The notes under the pieces are model-generated. The model searched no databases and had not been told where the DNA came from. It saw only the letters and a program-made list of their open reading frames with translations. Positions 61,437-64,000 of a stretch of DNA of 64,000 bases are shown here, piece after piece; the stretch's first letter is position 1, and the number at the start of each line of letters is the position of its first letter. Source of the DNA: Auanema rhodensis. Its lineage: Eukaryota > Nematoda > Chromadorea > Rhabditida > Rhabditidae. The translations under genes were made by a program, and so were the position numbers. The DNA lies in assembly GCA_964057225.1 (NCBI GenBank), contig OZ059898.1, positions 17,275,267-17,339,266 on the forward strand. The letters are read 5' to 3'.

Positions 61437-63893
61437 TGCGTCGATCTGTGTTATCAGATTTGCGCTAGCTTAAAAATGCACCGAGATATCAACTGATATA
61501 AGTTCACACTTATATCCTCGATTTTCACCCTGAAGAATTAATTTTTTCGTTGAATAACATTGTCCATCGTCTTTGCCTTGAAAAAAGGAATCTAAAAACA
61601 TCTACTTTTTGCTAAATTATTTTGAAATTTTTCGAAAAAATTTTTGTCAAAATGTTTTTGGAAGCAATGTTGAGTGAACATGGAAACTCGACATACACTA
61701 ATGCATCATTTTTCAAACAATCATAACTAATTTTTGTATTAAGCGTTTCTCAATGTAGTATAGTGCATTTGATGCGGATTTTTAAGCTGCGTCGATCTGT
61801 GTTATCAGATTTGCGCTAGTTTAAAAATGCACCGAGATATCAACTGATATAAGTTCACACTTATATCCTCGATTTTCACCCTGAAGATTTAATTTTTTCG
61901 TTGAATAACATTATCCATCGTCTTTGCCTTGAAAAACGAAATCTGAAAACATCTACTTTTTGCTAAATTATTTTGAAATTTTTCGAAAAAATTTTTGTCA
62001 AAATGTTTTTGGAAGCAATGTTGAGTGTACATGGAAACTCAACATACACTAATGCATCATTTTTCAAACAATCATAACTAATTTTTGTATTAAGCGTTTC
62101 TCAATGTAGTATAGTGCATTTGATGCGGATTTTTAAGCTGCGTCGATCTGTGTTATCAGATTTGCGCTAGCTTAAAAATGCACCGAGATATCAACTGATA
62201 TAAGTTCACACTTATATCCTCGATTTTCACCCTGAAGATTTAATTTTTTCGTTGAATAACATTGTCCATCGTCTTTGCCTTGAAAAAAGGAATCTAAAAA
62301 CATCTACTTTTTGCTAAATTATTCTGAAATTTTTCGAAAACATTTTTGTCAAAATGTTTTTGGAAGCAATGTTGAGTGTACATGGAAACTCAACATACAC
62401 TAATGCATCATTTTTCAAACGATCATAACTAATTTTTGTATTAAGCGTTTCTCAATGTAGTATAGTGCATTCGATGCGGATTTTTAAGCTGCGTCGATCT
62501 GTGTTATCAGATTTGCGCTAGCTTAAAAATGCACCGAGATATCAACTGATATAAGTTCACACTTATATCCTCGATTTTCACCCTGAAGAATTAATTTTTT
62601 CGTTGAATAACATTGTCCATCGTCTTTGCCTTGAAAAAAAAAATCTAAAAACATCTACTTTTTGCTAAATTATTCTGAAATTTTTCGAAAAAATTTTTGT
62701 CAAAATGTTTTTGGAAGCAATGTTGAGTGTACATGGAATATCAACATACACTAATGCATCATTTTTCAAACGATCATAACTAATTTTTGTATTAAGCGTT
62801 TCTCAATGTAGTATAGTGCATTCGATGCGGATTTTTAAGCTGCGTCGATCTGTGTTATCAGATTTGCGCTAGCTTAAAAATGCACCGAGATATCAACTGA
62901 TATAAGTTCACACTTATATCCTCGATTTTCACCCTGAAGAATTAATTTTTTCGTTGAATAACATTGTCCATCGTCTTTGCCTTGAAAAACGAAATCTGAA
63001 AACATCTACTTTTTGCTAAATTATTTTGAAATTTTTCGAAAAAATTTTTGTCAAAATGTTTTTGGAAGCAATGTTGAGTGTACATGGAAACTCAACATAC
63101 ACTAATGCATCATTTTTCAAACGTTCATAACTAATTTTTGTATTCAGCGTTTCTCAATGTAGTATAGTGCATTCGATGCGGATTTTTAAGCTGCGTCGAT
63201 CTGTGTTATCAGATTTGCGCTAGCTTAAAAATGCACCGAGATATCAACTGATATAAGTTCACACTTATATCCTCGATTTTCACCCTGAAGAAATAATTTT
63301 TTCGTTGAATAACATTGTCCATCGTCTTTGCCTTGAAAAAAGGAATCTAAAAACATTTACTTTTTGCTAAATTATTCTGAAATTTTTCGAAAAAATTTTT
63401 GTCAAAATGTTTTTGGAAGCAATGTTGAGTGTACATGGAAACTCAACATACACTAATGCACCATTTTTCAAACGATCATAACTAATTTTTGTATTAAGCG
63501 TTTCTCAATGTAGTATAGTGCATTCGATGCGGATTTTTAAGCTGCGTCGATCTGTGTTATCAGATTTGCGCTAGCTTAAAAATGCACCGAGATATCAACT
63601 GATATAAGTTCACACTTATATCCTCGATTTTCACCCTGAAGAATTAATTTTTTCGTTGAATAACATTGTCCATCGTCTTTGCCTTGAAAAAAGGAATCTA
63701 AAAACATCTACTTTTTGCTAAATTATTTTGAAATTTTTCGAAAAAATTTTTGTCAAAATGTTTTTGGAAGCAATGTTGAGTGAACATGGAAACTCGACAT
63801 ACACTAATGCATCATTTTTCAAACAATCATAACTAATTTTTGTATTAAGCGTTTCTCAATGTAGTATAGTGCATTTGATGCGGATTTTTAAGC
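61437..63893 (+). repeat. M176-M182: mixed right-domain copies
   Basis: M176 and M182 both have GTGAAC/CTCGAC and CAATCAT. M177 has a private ACATTATCC and GATTTAAT. M178-M180 repeat the subtype order of M114-M116 (GAAAACATTT, then ten-A run with GAATATCAAC, then AAACG with GTTC). M181 is type Y. The segment resembles the 39-44 kb part more than its immediate neighbours. Confidence 0.82.
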
Positions 63894-64000
63894 TGCGTCG
63901 ATCTGTGTTATCAGATTTGCGCTAGTTTAAAAATGCACCGAGATATCAACTGATATAAGTTCACACTTATATCCTCGATTTTCACCCTGAAGAATTAATT
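63894..64000 (+). repeat. M183: partial monomer at the window edge
   Basis: The first 107 bases of a further copy, with TAGTTT, T51 and ATTAAT. It is cut by the end of the window, so the array continues to the right. Confidence 0.95.

Larger units (their letters stand above)
1..64000. repeat. Satellite DNA array, 351-bp monomer, about 182.3 head-to-tail copies
   Basis: The opening word TGCGTCGATC recurs every 351 bases from position 1 to 63,894, always on the same strand. Only seven of 182 complete copies depart from 351 bp (353, 352, 352, 352, 350, 350 and 359 bp). Both window edges lie inside the array, so its true length is unknown. G+C is 112/351 in the first copy (59 C, 53 G). There is no gene, tRNA, rRNA, transposon or unique spacer anywhere, which also accounts for every stretch longer than 300 bases without a gene. 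From family knowledge, megabase arrays of this type form centromeric or pericentromeric heterochromatin in eukaryotes; that location is inferred here. The source organism is not identifiable from the repeat alone; an insect or other invertebrate is my best guess. Confidence 0.98.

Noticed and set aside
1-64000. CRISPR array
   Set aside because: The repeated unit is 351 bp with no unique spacers; whole monomers are near identical.
1-64000. Tandem transposable element or viral repeat
   Set aside because: No coding capacity, no terminal inverted or long terminal repeats, no target-site duplications and no break in the 351-bp phase.
1-64000. Identity with a named insect satellite such as the 360-bp Tribolium satellite
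   Set aside because: Length and base composition are similar, but I could not match the sequence from memory and could not run a search.
1-64000. Inverted blocks or strand switches
   Set aside because: TGCGTCGATC-type openings were followed copy by copy on the + strand with no reversal.

Overview
The whole 64,000-base window is one uninterrupted, head-to-tail satellite DNA array. The monomer is 351 bp, about 68% A+T (112 G+C bases in the first copy). I traced 182 complete copies plus a 107-base partial copy at the right edge. All copies run in the same orientation and no unique sequence, gene, RNA gene or transposon interrupts them. The phase was followed copy by copy: 182 x 351 = 63,882, and the seven length variants (+2, +1, +1, +1, -1, -1, +8) bring the predicted start of copy 183 to 63,894, which is where it is found. 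Below, copies are called M1 to M183 and 'monomer position' counts from the TGCGTCGATC that opens each copy.

The source is most likely a eukaryotic pericentromeric or centromeric heterochromatin block. Monomer length, A/T richness, A-tract content and lack of CpG depletion (12 CpG seen against about 9 expected) suit an invertebrate, perhaps an insect, but I do not recognise the family and cannot name the species.

The array is not uniform. Linked single-base variants divide it into a left domain (about 1-28,785) and a right domain (about 29,137 onward). The left domain contains every C51 copy, every GTGTTT copy and every GAATT/TATTC variant pair. The right domain carries T51 throughout, an AAACG...TCTG haplotype and a GTTC/TTCAG haplotype. 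Nested within both are higher-order repeats and recent block duplications: homogeneous runs (1,054-4,914; 17,907-21,065; 57,927-59,330), dimers of 702 bp (4,915-6,318; 48,450-52,661), trimers of 1,053 bp (21,066-23,171; 59,331-61,436), tetramers of about 1,404 bp (15,099-17,906; 25,980-28,785; 31,594-34,401; 36,508-39,315), three pentamers of 1,755 bp (52,662-57,926), a ten-monomer duplication of 3,510 bp (41,430-48,449) and a twelve-monomer duplication of 4,213 bp (8,428-16,502). Several chimeric monomers and short swapped tracts point to unequal crossing-over and gene conversion.

Each monomer carries the same small structures: a 9-bp hairpin at monomer positions 59-80, a phased A-tract segment at 189-223, a second 9-bp hairpin at 231-258, and a TTCGTTG motif at 110-116 that resembles the 5-prime half of a CENP-B box. 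No gene system of any kind is present. The longest open frames (63 and 75 codons, minus strand) are chance products of single substitutions in a few copies.
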